From UM-FILTER-38-24 sp041663205 (lineage in GTDB: Bacteria > Patescibacteriota > Gracilibacteria > UBA1369 > LOWO2-01-FULL-3): a stretch of 12,785 nt of DNA. The stretch lies in assembly GCA_041663205.1 (NCBI GenBank), contig JBAZQZ010000021.1:1-12785 (forward strand), in the 5' to 3' direction. The notes beneath the pieces are model-generated. The model did no database searches, was not told where the DNA came from, and worked only from the letters and a program-made list of their open reading frames with translations. Positions within the stretch are counted from its first letter, which is position 1, and each line of letters begins with the position of its first letter. Positions 6,981 to 12,785 of this stretch are shown here, piece after piece. Position numbers and translations under genes: made by a program.

Positions 6981-7385
6981 ATGACTAGTCAAAACCAAAT
7001 AAACCTTATACTGATGGACAAGATGTCTTTCGGAAAAATAGGAGAATATGCCGCTGAAAAATTTCTTATTGCCAATAGTTACAAAATCTTGCAAAAGAAC
7101 GTTTACTTCAGGGAAGGGGAGTTGGACATTGTGGCGATTGAGAAAAACACACAAGAAATCGTTTTCGTGGAAGTAAAAACCAGATCCTCAGATCTTTTTG
7201 GCGAACCGCAGGAAGCCGTCACATACGAAAAAAAGATAAAAATACTTAAAGCCGCGATAAAATTTTTAAATCTTGCAAGAGAAATCCCGCATAAAAGTTG
7301 GAGAATCGACGTCATTGCCGTAAAATTAACAAAAGAAGGAAAATTTCTCGGTATAAAACATTTTAAAAACATATTCGATGGATGA
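6981..7385 (+). CDS. yraN: YraN / UPF0102 family nuclease-fold protein
   Basis: The product is up to 134 residues of the UPF0102 family, which has a restriction endonuclease-like PD-(D/E)xK fold and is thought to act on DNA; a precise role is not established. Motifs seen, numbered from the 6981 start, are GKIGEYAAEKFL (18-29), GELDIVAI (46-53, metal-binding Glu47 and Asp49) and FVEVKTRS (62-69, Glu64 and Lys66). The start is uncertain: ATGs at 6981, 7014 and 7023 are in frame. Homologues usually have only a few residues before the GxxGE motif, which favours 7014 or 7023, and TATACT 10 nt before 7023 supports the last. The 3' end overlaps the next gene by 8 bp (ATGGATGA), a sign of coupled translation. 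Family lengths are about 115-130. Confidence 0.9.
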   Translation: MTSQNQINLILMDKMSFGKIGEYAAEKFLIANSYKILQKNVYFREGELDIVAIEKNTQEIVFVEVKTRSSDLFGEPQEAVTYEKKIKILKAAIKFLNLAREIPHKSWRIDVIAVKLTKEGKFLGIKHFKNIFDG

Positions 7386-8349
7386 AGATTTATATCAAAC
7401 GCCCGAAGAAGAAAAGAAAAAAGACCGCAAAAAACTCATATTTTTATTTATAATAATCGGAGGGGTTGTTTTGTATTTTATCTGGGCGAATTTTTTGGAT
7501 TTCGGGAAAGTGACACTTTACGGGGAAGCGCCATTTAAAGCGGAAATCTTTGGTGGAGAAACTTTTTATTGTGATGATTCCCCGTGCGAATTAAAAACCG
7601 AAACAGGAGAACATCAGCTCATAATTTCGAAAGAAAATTTCAGACAAAACATGATCGGAATAGATATTGAATTATGGGGAACAACAGATTATTCATTGGC
7701 ATTTAAGGTAAATCCATACCTCGAAAAAACAAGCGTAATTCCGGCAGAAGAAAAAGAATTTTCGTATGAAATAATGTTTGACGAAGAAACAAAAAACTAC
7801 AAACTTTTTGAAAAATCCGACAAAACAAAGAACGCATTGGCATACTTTCAGGAAGAAATAAAAAATCCAAAAATTTTCGGCTCAAAATCTTCTGTAATAA
7901 TAGTGAGAAGCCCCACTTCTTCTTTGGGAAGCGATACAGACTTAACTTATTTCGTAGACCTCTCCACTAAAACAAAAAAACCTCTGCCTGCATTTAATTA
8001 TTCATCAATAACGGAGTATAAATTCTCGCCCGACGGAAATTTTTTCCAGTTCAAAACTCCCGAATCATCTTACTGGTGGCTGATGAATTTGAGCGCAAAA
8101 GAAATAAGCGCTCCGATCCAAACAAAAATAGAAAGCACTCTAAAGACAGATTGGATTTATGGCAACAAAATCATAGTAATAAGCCAAAATCTCAGTGTGA
8201 ATCTGTACGATCCGATACAAGAAAAATTCGAAAACCTCGGATCATTCCCGGAGATACAAGATTACCCGCTAAACATAATCGCAGGAGCAAACGGGAGCGT
8301 GGTCTATCTCGAAACAAAAGATCAAAAATACAGAATCATCTTGGAATAG
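7378..8349 (+). CDS. membrane-anchored PEGA-like domain protein with C-terminal beta-rich domain
   Basis: This 323-residue protein has a charged cytoplasmic N-terminus (1-19, EEEKKKDRKK), one transmembrane segment (about 20-38) and an external part. Residues about 43-88 resemble a PEGA domain: GKVTLYGEAPFKAEIFGG, a CDDSPCEL pair of cysteines that could form a disulfide, then TGEHQLIISKENF. PEGA domains are surface beta-sandwich modules of unclear ligand. The remaining 230 residues are beta-rich; EYKFSPDGNFFQFKTPES and similar stretches recall TolB/WD40-type propeller blades, but there are too few clear repeats to call a full propeller. I do not recognise a specific gene. It overlaps yraN by 8 bp, so it is in that operon. 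Its stop codon is the first base of copy B of the AT-rich element. Confidence 0.8.
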   Translation: MDEDLYQTPEEEKKKDRKKLIFLFIIIGGVVLYFIWANFLDFGKVTLYGEAPFKAEIFGGETFYCDDSPCELKTETGEHQLIISKENFRQNMIGIDIELWGTTDYSLAFKVNPYLEKTSVIPAEEKEFSYEIMFDEETKNYKLFEKSDKTKNALAYFQEEIKNPKIFGSKSSVIIVRSPTSSLGSDTDLTYFVDLSTKTKKPLPAFNYSSITEYKFSPDGNFFQFKTPESSYWWLMNLSAKEISAPIQTKIESTLKTDWIYGNKIIVISQNLSVNLYDPIQEKFENLGSFPEIQDYPLNIIAGANGSVVYLETKDQKYRIILE

Positions 8350-8405
8350 ATTTTAGAAAAATTTTAAGAAAATTTTAACTTTTTTTAACAATTATTTAAT
8401 GTCGA
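8349..8405 (+). repeat. AT-rich intergenic element, copy B
   Basis: Copy B of the element at 3792-3837, starting on the last base of the preceding stop codon. It has a 27-base block nearly identical to copy A, an extra run (TAACTTTTTTTAACA region), then the shared 15-mer ATTATTTAATGTCGA at 8391-8405. The next bases, CCTGTCAT, may continue a TGTC-N4-TGTC direct repeat (8401-8411); copy A has TGTC-N4-TGTT. It precedes yifB and could contain its promoter. Confidence 0.55.
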
Positions 8406-8441
8406 CCTGTCATAGTGCGATTGTTTTCTAACAAAAAAACT

Positions 8442-9974
8442 ATGGCAGAAAAAATATATTCATGTTCGTTTACGGGTCTGTTATGCCGAATAATAGAGGT
8501 CGAGGCGGACATTTCAAACGGCATGCCGTCATTTTCGATAGTGGGCTTAGGCGATACTTCGGTGCAGGAATCGAAAGAAAGGGTACGTCTGGGAATAAAA
8601 AATTCGGGGATGCAATTTCCACAAACAAGAAAAACGATAAACCTCGCGCCTGCACAAGTCCGCAAACAAGGCGCACTCTTCGATTTGCCGATAGCGCTAA
8701 GCATTCTCATCGAAAGCAAACAAATCCCGAAAGAAAAATTTAACAACTCAATAATAGTGGGGGAGCTATCTTTGACCGGGAAAGTGAATCGCATCGCGGG
8801 CGCGTTACTCATCACGCAATTTGCAAAAGAACAAGGCTTTGAAAAAATATTTTTACCGGCGGACAACGCGTTGGAAGCGAGTTTTATTGAAGGAATAGAG
8901 ATAATCCCGATAGAAGATTTAAAGGCAATAATAGAATTCAGCACCAATAAAAAAATAATTTTGCCATACAAAAACAAAGACGAAGACACGGAACAAAACC
9001 AATGTGATTTCACTTTCATAGATAAAATCATAGGACTCGAGAAAGCCAAAAGAGCGCTTGCCATAGGGGCTTGCGGGAGGCACAACATTTTGCTTCACGG
9101 ATCTCCCGGATGTGGGAAAACAATTCTTTGCAGAGCTTTTAAACACTTACTTCCGTCGATGACAAAAGAAGAAATTTTGGAAACTACAAAAATTTATTCC
9201 GTCGCGGGGATGTTAGATGCAGACTGCCCGCTCGTGAAATCTCGCCCTTTCCGCGAAGTCCACCACACCGCAACAACTTCCTCAATAATCGGTGGCGGCT
9301 GCGTCCCCCGTCCGGGCGAGATTTCACTCGCGCACAATGGAATTTTATTCTTTGACGAAATAGCGGAATTCAGCCCCTCGGTGCTGGATTGCTTAAGGCA
9401 ACCCCTCGAAGACAAATTCATAAACATCTCGCGAATAAATTTGGCGATAAAATTCCCGTCAAATTTTATGTTCCTCGCGACGATGAACCCATGTCCCTGC
9501 GGATTTAAAACCGACAAAAAAATAAGATGTATCTGCACCGACTCGCAAATAAGTAACTACCAAAAACGGCTTTCCGGTCCGCTCTTGGACAGATTCGATA
9601 TTTTCGTGGAAGTCGAAAAATCAAACATCCACGAAGTCCTCGAAAAAGAGCCACTCACCTCGGGGCAAAAAACAACACAAAAATCATCAAATCCGCTCTT
9701 CATGGAAAACGCGGAAAAAATGCAAAAAGAAAGATTTTCAAATTCCGCAATTTCACGAAACGGCGACATGGACATCGAAGACATAAAAAAACATTGTGAC
9801 CTTACACAAGACGCGAAAGACATCCTGAACCGCGCCGCCGAAAAACTGAACCTCTCAAATCGCGGCTACCTGAAAGTCATAAAAATTTCCCGCACAATCG
9901 CCGACATGGACCTGAAAGAAAAAATCGAAACCCCGCATATCCTTGAAGCATTGCAGTACAGAAGGACGGGCTGA
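8442..9974 (+). CDS. yifB: YifB/ComM family Mg-chelatase-like AAA+ ATPase
   Basis: This 510-residue protein is of the ComM/YifB family. In naturally competent bacteria ComM is a hexameric helicase that drives branch migration during integration of incoming DNA. Domains: an N-terminal S16-like fold (about 1-165, with DISNGMPSFSIVGLGD at 23-38), AAA+ core (about 190-395) and Mg-chelatase C-terminal domain (about 410-505). The Walker A is GSPGCGKT (220-227), Walker B ILFFDEIAEF (301-310), sensor region SGPLLDRFD (378-386), and a cysteine cluster CPCGFKTDKKIRCIC (351-365) that may bind zinc, as in family members. An in-frame GTG at 8415 would add 9 residues, but homologues start like MAEKIYS, so I chose the ATG at 8442. 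It is complete and ends in TGA. It may share a regulator with other genes through the upstream AT-rich element. Confidence 0.95.
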   Translation: MAEKIYSCSFTGLLCRIIEVEADISNGMPSFSIVGLGDTSVQESKERVRLGIKNSGMQFPQTRKTINLAPAQVRKQGALFDLPIALSILIESKQIPKEKFNNSIIVGELSLTGKVNRIAGALLITQFAKEQGFEKIFLPADNALEASFIEGIEIIPIEDLKAIIEFSTNKKIILPYKNKDEDTEQNQCDFTFIDKIIGLEKAKRALAIGACGRHNILLHGSPGCGKTILCRAFKHLLPSMTKEEILETTKIYSVAGMLDADCPLVKSRPFREVHHTATTSSIIGGGCVPRPGEISLAHNGILFFDEIAEFSPSVLDCLRQPLEDKFINISRINLAIKFPSNFMFLATMNPCPCGFKTDKKIRCICTDSQISNYQKRLSGPLLDRFDIFVEVEKSNIHEVLEKEPLTSGQKTTQKSSNPLFMENAEKMQKERFSNSAISRNGDMDIEDIKKHCDLTQDAKDILNRAAEKLNLSNRGYLKVIKISRTIADMDLKEKIETPHILEALQYRRTG

Positions 9975-9999
9975 GGGAAACTTATATCTATTAACAAAT

Positions 10000-10032
10000 A
10001 TGAATAAAGAAGCTAAACTACAATTGATCTAA
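10000..10032 (+). other. possible 10-codon leader ORF before the peptidase gene
   Basis: ATG at 10000 encodes MNKEAKLQLI and stops at TAA (10030-10032), 11 nt before the peptidase ATG. A TACAAT box (10019-10024) lies within it. It could be a leader peptide or chance; no Shine-Dalgarno is present. The remaining 9975-10043 gap shows nothing else. Confidence 0.15.
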
Positions 10033-10043
10033 AAAACAAAAAC

Positions 10044-10589
10044 ATGACAAACAACTTACTGGACGAAGATCAAAGAATAAAAATAGCAAGTGAAGCAGAG
10101 AAGCTTTTAGATGAACAAGACCTTTCTCAGAATAAATGGGTATTGATTTCGAAAATTTTGATGAACGAAAATATTGAATTAAAGGAAGGAGATTTTAGAG
10201 ATATTTCAGGTATGCTAATAAAAGGTCAAGATAGCAAATGGACAATATTTATAAACAAAGAAGATTCTGCAAATAGAAAGTTATTTACAATTGCTCATGA
10301 ACTTGGGCATTATAAATTGCATGCAGCAGAAAGCCTCAAATTTATAGATGGACAGCTTGGTGAGCAGTATTGGAACAGGGATGAAGGGACTAAATACCAA
10401 AAATTTGAGATAGAAGCCAATGAGTTTGCGGCAAACTTATTAATGCCAAGAAAAGTGATAGAAAAAGAATTGGGAGACATGGCGGGTAAAAAAATAAATC
10501 AAGAACATATATTAACATTGGCAAATAAAATGGGAGTATCCACATTGGCAATGCTAACAAGACTAAAAAATCTAGATTATGTCGACTGA
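10044..10589 (+). CDS. ImmA/IrrE-type zinc metallopeptidase (M78)
   Basis: A 181-residue cytoplasmic protein of the ImmA/IrrE (COG2856, M78) family. The core is TIAHELGHYKLH (82-93), with the HExxH zinc motif HELGH at 85-89, and KFEIEANEFAANLLMP (120-135), whose Glu in EIEAN supplies the third ligand. Known members cleave repressors: ImmA cuts ImmR in ICEBs1, and IrrE/PprI cuts DdrO after DNA damage in Deinococcus. The N-terminal 80 residues carry an IFINKEDSANRKL stretch usual before the motif. The usual partner, an XRE-type helix-turn-helix repressor, is absent from this window. Instead the gene overlaps the next by 11 bp, which overlaps a third by 19 bp; both encode membrane proteins. There is no Shine-Dalgarno. 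The DNA looks more AT-rich than yifB, which hints at transfer. Confidence 0.9.
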   Translation: MTNNLLDEDQRIKIASEAEKLLDEQDLSQNKWVLISKILMNENIELKEGDFRDISGMLIKGQDSKWTIFINKEDSANRKLFTIAHELGHYKLHAAESLKFIDGQLGEQYWNRDEGTKYQKFEIEANEFAANLLMPRKVIEKELGDMAGKKINQEHILTLANKMGVSTLAMLTRLKNLDYVD

Positions 10590-10827
10590 GACAGAACTGC
10601 ATCAAGGAGATTTAATACAACAAATGACGGGAAGTGCTTCTCAAGTTCCATATACCTACTTTATAGATCGTTCTGATGAAGAGAAAGCGGCAACAGCTAG
10701 AAAAACAAATGCAGAAGCCCAAAAAATTGAAGATGGAACCATTCTGAATAAAATAAAAATATTAAGTATAGGATTAGTTATTGGATTAATTTTAGGAGCA
10801 TTGGTTACATGGCTAATAATGAAATAA
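10579..10827 (+). CDS. small C-terminally anchored membrane protein
   Basis: This 82-residue protein has a soluble, charged N-terminus (1-58, including RSDEEKAATARKTNAEAQ at 31-48, probably helical) and one transmembrane segment at the end (about 60-80, IGLVIGLILGALVTW) with spaced glycines of a GxxxG kind, which could support oligomerisation. Only MK follows, so it is tail-anchored with the N-terminus likely in the cytoplasm. The family is not recognised. Its ATG lies in the last codons of the peptidase (11-bp overlap), and it overlaps the next gene by 19 bp. This tight coupling suggests joint production with the peptidase. By inference it could be a substrate, anchor or inhibitor of the peptidase; no sequence feature proves this. 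Confidence 0.7.
   Translation: MSTETELHQGDLIQQMTGSASQVPYTYFIDRSDEEKAATARKTNAEAQKIEDGTILNKIKILSIGLVIGLILGALVTWLIMK
10794..10798 (+). promoter_or_regulatory. Shine-Dalgarno for the third module gene
   Basis: AGGAG ends 10 nt before the ATG at 10809. It is the only good Shine-Dalgarno-like string I found in front of a gene in this window. It lies inside the coding region of the preceding gene, and the spacing is slightly long. Confidence 0.4.
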
Positions 10828-11234
10828 ATAAATTTTCAATCATGTTCGAAGACGTAATGGGAAAAAAGAATAATGAAGACTTAACAATAGTTCTTTATTC
10901 ACGCAAAGATTATAGCCAAGAGGCTTATAATGCTGCGATCTCAGAAGCGAAAAAGAGAGGCCTGAATGTAAAAATAGATGAGATAGAGGGGTGGAATAAA
11001 ACGATCAAAACATATAGCGAGATCCAAGAAAAAAATGAAAAACATTTTAAAAGAGAAAATTGGAGTAGCCATTTAATTATTGGGACACTCATACTAGTGG
11101 CAGGAGCGGGATTTTCAATAGCATCTTATTTGTATGCGGCTCCAGGAAAAACTTACGTAGTGACTACAGGAGCAATAATATACGGGATATATCACATATT
11201 TACAGGAATAGATTATTTTTTCGGAAGTAGATAA
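10809..11234 (+). CDS. small two-transmembrane protein of the peptidase module
   Basis: A 141-residue protein with a cytoplasmic-looking N-terminal domain (about 1-82) and two hydrophobic segments (about 87-109 and 115-136) joined by a short APGKTY loop. The stretch EDLTIVLYSRKDYSQEAYNA (23-42) followed by AISEAKKRG resembles a short motif, roughly L-x-x-I-L-x-x-R-x-x-Y-x-x-E-A-x-x-x-A-x-x-E-x-x-K-R-G, that I recall at the start of various small bacterial membrane proteins of unknown role; this is memory, not a search. A later ATG at 10842 is possible, but the Shine-Dalgarno AGGAG favours 10809. It overlaps the preceding gene by 19 bp and converges on the GIY-YIG gene, leaving a 5-bp gap. No function can be given. 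Confidence 0.7.
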   Translation: MANNEINKFSIMFEDVMGKKNNEDLTIVLYSRKDYSQEAYNAAISEAKKRGLNVKIDEIEGWNKTIKTYSEIQEKNEKHFKRENWSSHLIIGTLILVAGAGFSIASYLYAAPGKTYVVTTGAIIYGIYHIFTGIDYFFGSR

Positions 11235-11239
11235 AATAC

Positions 11240-11488
11240 TTATTTATTCTTACTTAGCAACCTCAACTTTTCCTCCCTACTAAGCCCTTTCACCCGACTC
11301 TCAGCTTTCGAGGCGGTCGACCTGTTTCGAAATTTTTTCGAGTAAACAAGTACTACGGGCCTGCGTGCGCTCGTGTATCTCGCGCCAAGTTTTGAAGTGT
11401 TGTGTTCCTTTACCCTACGCTCCAAATCGACCGTTATTCCGGTGTATAAAGTTCCGTCGGAGCACTTGAGAATATAGAGATAATACAT
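11240..11488 (-). CDS. GIY-YIG endonuclease-like protein (UPF0213 / YhbQ)
   Basis: An 82-residue single-domain GIY-YIG protein beginning MYYLYILKCSDGTLYTGITV. Visible core elements are YLYILK and LYTGIT (the GIY and YIG positions), Arg24/Arg25 in LERRVKEHN, and AESRVKGLS with the candidate catalytic Glu63. Length matches the YhbQ/UPF0213 group (about 80-100). Members are small nuclease-like proteins; a DNA-damage role was proposed for YhbQ, otherwise function is unclear. An in-frame TTG at 11503 would add five residues, but homologues start at MYYLY. Convergent with the peptidase module (5 bp apart) and divergent from the Nudix gene. These small genes are common beside transferred segments. 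Confidence 0.9.
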   Translation of the reverse strand: MYYLYILKCSDGTLYTGITVDLERRVKEHNTSKLGARYTSARRPVVLVYSKKFRNRSTASKAESRVKGLSREEKLRLLSKNK

Positions 11489-11551
11489 TAATTGAGTTAA
11501 CAAATGTCATTTAAAAGACTAGACTAAAACCGAACAATCTACAACAAACAC

Positions 11552-12091
11552 ATGGAATACTTCGATCTTTACGATAAAAACGGGAAACAACTGAACCAAA
11601 CAAAGCTTCGCACGGAAGTTCACAAAGACGGGGATTGGCATGCTGCTGTGGATATTTGGATTTTGAATAGTCACGGAGAACTCTTACTCCAAAAACGCGC
11701 AAAGCAAAAAGAATCATTTCCGGGTCTCTGGGAAGTGTCTTGTTCCGGCCATATTTCAGAAGGAGAAGATTCAAAAACTTCTGCGATACGAGAAATAAAA
11801 GAAGAACTCGGACTTGACGTGGAAGAGAGAGAATTAAAATTCCTTTTCAAAGCGAAAGACACGTGCATAACAAACAAAGGTACATTTATAAACAACGAAC
11901 ATAAAGATATTTATCTCATAAAAAAAGACATAGAAATAAAAAACTTAAAACCTGATCCGTCCGAAATTTCCGAAGTGAAATTCATGAAAATAGAGGATTT
12001 AAAAGCGCAAATCGAAGCTCATGACAAAAAATTTGTCCCGCACGAAGAACCGTACAAGAAATTATTTACCGTTCTTGAGCAGAGGATTTAG
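11552..12091 (+). CDS. Nudix hydrolase of the YfcD / IPP isomerase-like group
   Basis: A 179-residue cytoplasmic protein with a complete Nudix box: G66, E72, then REIKEELGL (80-88), fitting GX5EX7REUXEEXGU. Its N-terminus MEYFDLYDKNGKQL and the GDWHAAVDIWILNS stretch (27-40) followed by LLLQKRAKQKESFPGLWEV (44-62) place it with the YfcD/isopentenyl-diphosphate isomerase-like Nudix proteins rather than MutT. True isomerase is doubtful: I did not confirm the extra metal-binding and active-site residues of type I IDI, so a hydrolase of unknown substrate is the safer call. There is no Shine-Dalgarno and only weak -10 candidates (TACAAC, 11540-11545). The last 26 bp overlap the 3' end of the secreted protein gene on the other strand. 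Confidence 0.92.
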   Translation: MEYFDLYDKNGKQLNQTKLRTEVHKDGDWHAAVDIWILNSHGELLLQKRAKQKESFPGLWEVSCSGHISEGEDSKTSAIREIKEELGLDVEERELKFLFKAKDTCITNKGTFINNEHKDIYLIKKDIEIKNLKPDPSEISEVKFMKIEDLKAQIEAHDKKFVPHEEPYKKLFTVLEQRI

Positions 12092-12710
12092 GCGCACTGT
12101 ATCCGGGTTCCCATCCGCGCATTGAAACAACACTCAAAGGTTTTCCTTTCAAAGGAAAAGAGTTTTTTAAATCAAAAAGTTCTCCGCCAACCATCACGTA
12201 AGCATCTCCAGGATCCTCTATACTAAGCCTTATTCTCTCTCCGGCCCGCAAATTTTTACTAGCATTGATAAAAACATAAACAAATCCTTCGGAATTTTTA
12301 TCGAGTTTATATCCGACATTTTCAAAAGAAATAAATCCTTCCTCGGCTCTTCCCTCAGCCAAAATTTCCTCGCCATTTTTCAAAACAGCCTTCTCAATAT
12401 TTTCGGAAATAGTCCCCGACACCTTGAGTTTTAGTCCGTTCAACGCCATTTCATCTTCGTGAGTCTTGAAAAATATTTTCATAATTTTCACGTCCGTAGC
12501 ACCAGGAGTCGTAGACAAAACATCTTTATCTCTCGATATTTCAACGTCAATTTTCCTGTCATCGACCTCGTTTATGGAATGCTCCACGGAATTAAATCCG
12601 AGAACATTTGCCATGAAAGTTTGAGTGTTTTTGTCCGCGCCGACGGCAACGGTGGAACACAAAACCATCACGAAAAGAAAATAAAATTTAACTATTTTTT
12701 CTATATACAT
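12066..12710 (-). CDS. secreted beta-rich protein, unknown family
   Basis: A 214-residue protein with a Sec signal peptide: MYIEKIVKFYFLFVMVLCSTVAVGA has a basic start, a hydrophobic core (about 8-21) and a plausible cut after Ala25. Cys18 is not in a lipobox, since the preceding residue is Leu. The mature part is rich in beta-type sequence, with VKIMKIFFKTHEDEMALNGL (74-93) and ISFENVGYKLDKNSEGFVYV (126-145), and includes ASKNLRAGERIRLSIED; this style (a motif with ADVxVMKxxF and later ISF plus AGE) I associate with surface proteins of CPR bacteria, from memory. No enzymatic residues are recognised. The start overlaps the tail of an upstream gene by 23 bp, and the end overlaps the Nudix gene by 26 bp. 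Confidence 0.75.
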   Translation of the reverse strand: MYIEKIVKFYFLFVMVLCSTVAVGADKNTQTFMANVLGFNSVEHSINEVDDRKIDVEISRDKDVLSTTPGATDVKIMKIFFKTHEDEMALNGLKLKVSGTISENIEKAVLKNGEEILAEGRAEEGFISFENVGYKLDKNSEGFVYVFINASKNLRAGERIRLSIEDPGDAYVMVGGELFDLKNSFPLKGKPLSVVSMRGWEPGYSAPKSSAQER

Positions 12711-12785
12711 CGAGAATGTTTTTTACAAAATCCTGCGTTGCAGGTAAGTCAGGATTAAAGTTGACACCCAGTCCGCCGGCTTTTC
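12688..12785 (-). CDS. C-terminal end of an unknown gene (cut by window edge)
   Basis: On the minus strand one frame stays open from the right edge to TAA at 12688-12690, reading KAGGLGVNFNPDLPATQDFV and then KNILDVYRKNS. Its composition looks like real protein, and the TAA lies 23 bp inside the start of the secreted protein gene, a common overlap. Only 32 codons are visible, no family can be named, and the start lies outside. The alternative is that this frame is open by chance. Confidence 0.45.
   Translation of the reverse strand, partial: KAGGLGVNFNPDLPATQDFVKNILDVYRKNS

Noticed and set aside
6921..7154. Minus-strand 77-codon open frame between dnaB and yraN
   Set aside because: It overlaps the conserved yraN sequence in antisense and has no recognisable motifs.
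8396..9088. A 230-codon minus-strand open frame opposite yifB
   Set aside because: It is antisense to the N-terminal and Walker A region of yifB, which is unmistakable; the translation is low-complexity and unlike any family.
9972..9974. Possibility of UGA recoding (code 25 of SR1/Gracilibacteria)
   Set aside because: TGA ends yifB, yraN and the peptidase at the expected family lengths, and no conserved protein needs TGA as a sense codon.
11316..11325. GTCGACCTGT, identical to ten bases of the region after copy B of the AT-rich element
   Set aside because: It lies within GIY-YIG coding sequence and the AT-rich half of the element is absent, so most likely chance.
12141..12168. Inverted repeat TTTTCCTTT-c-AAAGGAAAA followed by gag and six T on the plus strand, possible terminator of the Nudix gene
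   Set aside because: Only two G-C pairs in the stem, it lies inside the coding region of the secreted protein, where KGKP codons explain it, and the T run is separated by three bases. Too weak to list as a feature.

Overview
The window is a bacterial chromosomal segment, AT-rich and densely coded, using the standard code: yraN, yifB and the M78 peptidase gene all end in TGA, so the UGA=Gly code of Gracilibacteria/SR1 is excluded. My best guess is a Patescibacteria (CPR) lineage. The reasons are a LysRS motif-2 region of the type I remember from CPR genomes, almost no Shine-Dalgarno sequences, membrane-anchored DUF881 and PEGA-like proteins, and a very compact layout. I could not test this by phylogeny.

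Layout. 1-1050 (minus): two abutting DUF881 membrane/coiled-coil proteins, the distal one cut by the window edge. 1121-1930 (plus): murI, glutamate racemase, divergent from the DUF881 pair and overlapping tail-to-tail with guaA (1911-3731, minus), a long-form GMP synthase resembling the eukaryotic type. 3732-3941: intergenic, holding an AT-rich repeated element and the 5' stub of a destroyed DUF3800 gene. 3942-5471 lysS and 5491-6867 dnaB lie in tandem on the minus strand, each with a TATAAT box exactly 8 nt before its ATG. 6868-6980: divergent promoter region. 6981-8349 (plus): yraN overlapping a membrane-anchored PEGA-like protein. 8442-9974 (plus): yifB/comM AAA+ ATPase, preceded by a second copy of the AT-rich element. 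10044-11234 (plus): an overlapping three-gene module of an ImmA/IrrE-type metallopeptidase and two small membrane proteins, which looks more AT-rich than its flanks. 11240-11488 (minus): GIY-YIG endonuclease. 11552-12091 (plus): Nudix hydrolase. 12066-12710 (minus): secreted protein, overlapping the tail of an unknown gene that enters from the right edge.

Most of the window is housekeeping: envelope precursor (murI), purine synthesis (guaA), translation (lysS), replication (dnaB), DNA uptake or recombination (yifB, yraN). The best candidate for something undescribed is the peptidase plus two-membrane-protein module. The leaderless promoter spacing, the repeated AT-rich element and the DUF3800 stub are the other points to follow up.
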